This document shows positions 63,540-64,000 of a stretch of DNA of 64,000 bases, one piece after another. Position numbers and translations under genes: made by a program. Where the stretch lies: assembly GCA_022494885.1 (NCBI GenBank), contig JAGVSM010002371.1, positions 1 to 64,000 on the forward strand, given 5' to 3'. This stretch comes from Micrasema longulum. Lineage: Eukaryota > Arthropoda > Insecta > Trichoptera > Brachycentridae. Each line of letters begins with the position of its first letter. Position 1 is the first letter of the stretch. A model generated the notes under the pieces. The model worked only from the letters and a program-made list of their open reading frames with translations. It searched no databases and was not told where the DNA came from.

Positions 63540-64000
63540 TTTATATATATCATTCCTCTGTACGTGTGATGTCACTGAACTCCCCCTAAACGGCTTAAGC
63601 GATTTACGTGCGATTTTCAGAGAAATATAGATCTTTGCGCTGTGCGTGTTCGTAGATTAAAATCTTCAATCTCACAGGTAAAAAAAAAGTAAGGAGCATA
63701 AATATTTTACTCATCGATCTACCTTTTACAAAAAATGGAAAGATGTTTTTTTGTGTGTAAAAAAAGTTCGTTTTTGAATGTTTACAAACGGCATTTGTTT
63801 TTTGTGGATCTCAATCAGATTCTTTCCTTAAATTCCTTTTTATTTCTACCCATTTATTTCTTTTGACTGGATTTTTGGTAATACTAAAATAATATCAAAT
63901 TAAATATATTTTTGATGATCGTATTCCTATATAAGTACACTCCTCTGTTGGTGTGAAAACCGGAGTTAGACGTTTACAAAAAGAATGCCGTATTTGAAAA
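63540..64000 (+). repeat. Unclassified (Helitron-like?) repeat, copy 3, cut by window end
   Basis: Starts TTATATATATCATTCCTCTG, GTACGTGTGATGTCACTGAA, then CTCCCCCTAAACGGCTTAAG. It is colinear in reverse with 43240-43745, including the CTCTGTTGGTGTGAAAACCG end. No coding sequence. Confidence 0.65.

Noticed and set aside
1..64000. Bacterial features: operons, ribosome binding sites, rho-independent terminators, IS elements
   Set aside because: No ordered genes, and LINE, SINE and hammerhead content is eukaryotic. Terminator-like hairpins with T runs are AT-sequence by-products.

Overview
The window is AT-rich, gene-poor nuclear DNA from a eukaryote, most likely an arthropod and probably an insect. 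The evidence is indirect. There are many degraded LINEs of CR1/Jockey-like, RTE-like and I/R1-like types, tRNA-derived SINEs with (GAT)n-type tails, TIR elements and MITEs, and Penelope-type hammerhead ribozyme motifs. The style of the repeats suggests Lepidoptera, but I cannot prove the order. I see no intact protein-coding gene, rRNA, stand-alone tRNA gene, operon or CRISPR array. Almost every open frame longer than 60 codons is either part of a dead transposon or unexplained AT-rich sequence. No LINE copy is full length or uninterrupted.

Layout. 0-3 kb: an RTE-like LINE (minus), itself split by an AT-rich insertion, then unassigned DNA. 3-7 kb: two hammerhead-ribozyme units, a CR1 tail, a tRNA-containing repeat (X copy 1) and the commonest unnamed repeat of the window, here called family R. 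7-16 kb: the best-preserved LINE reverse transcriptase (7.4-8.7 kb), a possible pair of spliced exons on the minus strand (9.4-10.0 kb), and five more LINE remnants, including a nested CR1/SINE/LINE stack at 12.3-13.2 kb. 16-25 kb: SINEs, LINE 3' ends, an AT-rich repeat, an LTR-like promoter and a 977-bp TIR element. 25-31 kb: LINE remnants, among them a reverse transcriptase with an intact YADD box on the minus strand. 31-38 kb: family R, SINEs, X copy 2, a 57-bp minisatellite and an 806-bp element with perfect 24-bp TIRs. 38-47 kb: more LINE 3' ends, family R, Helitron-like or unknown repeats and one short unassigned coding remnant. 47-52 kb: a second AT-rich repeat copy interrupted by a SINE, and a second 976-bp TIR element inserted into a SINE. 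52-60 kb: LINEs, a transposase remnant, a 528-bp palindrome carrying hammerhead-like motifs, and a hAT-like MITE split by a LINE. 60-64 kb: SINEs, a tandem hammerhead array and a copy of the unknown 3.2-kb repeat running off the end.

How the parts relate. The most informative content is relational. SINE family A and the RTE-like LINE share about 25 bases at their 3' ends plus a GAT-type tail, which suggests that the LINE machinery mobilised the SINE. Nested insertions define exact element ends. At least three different hammerhead families in one window point to past Penelope-like (PLE) activity. Strand and family calls come from reading translations and motifs by eye; clade names are approximate.
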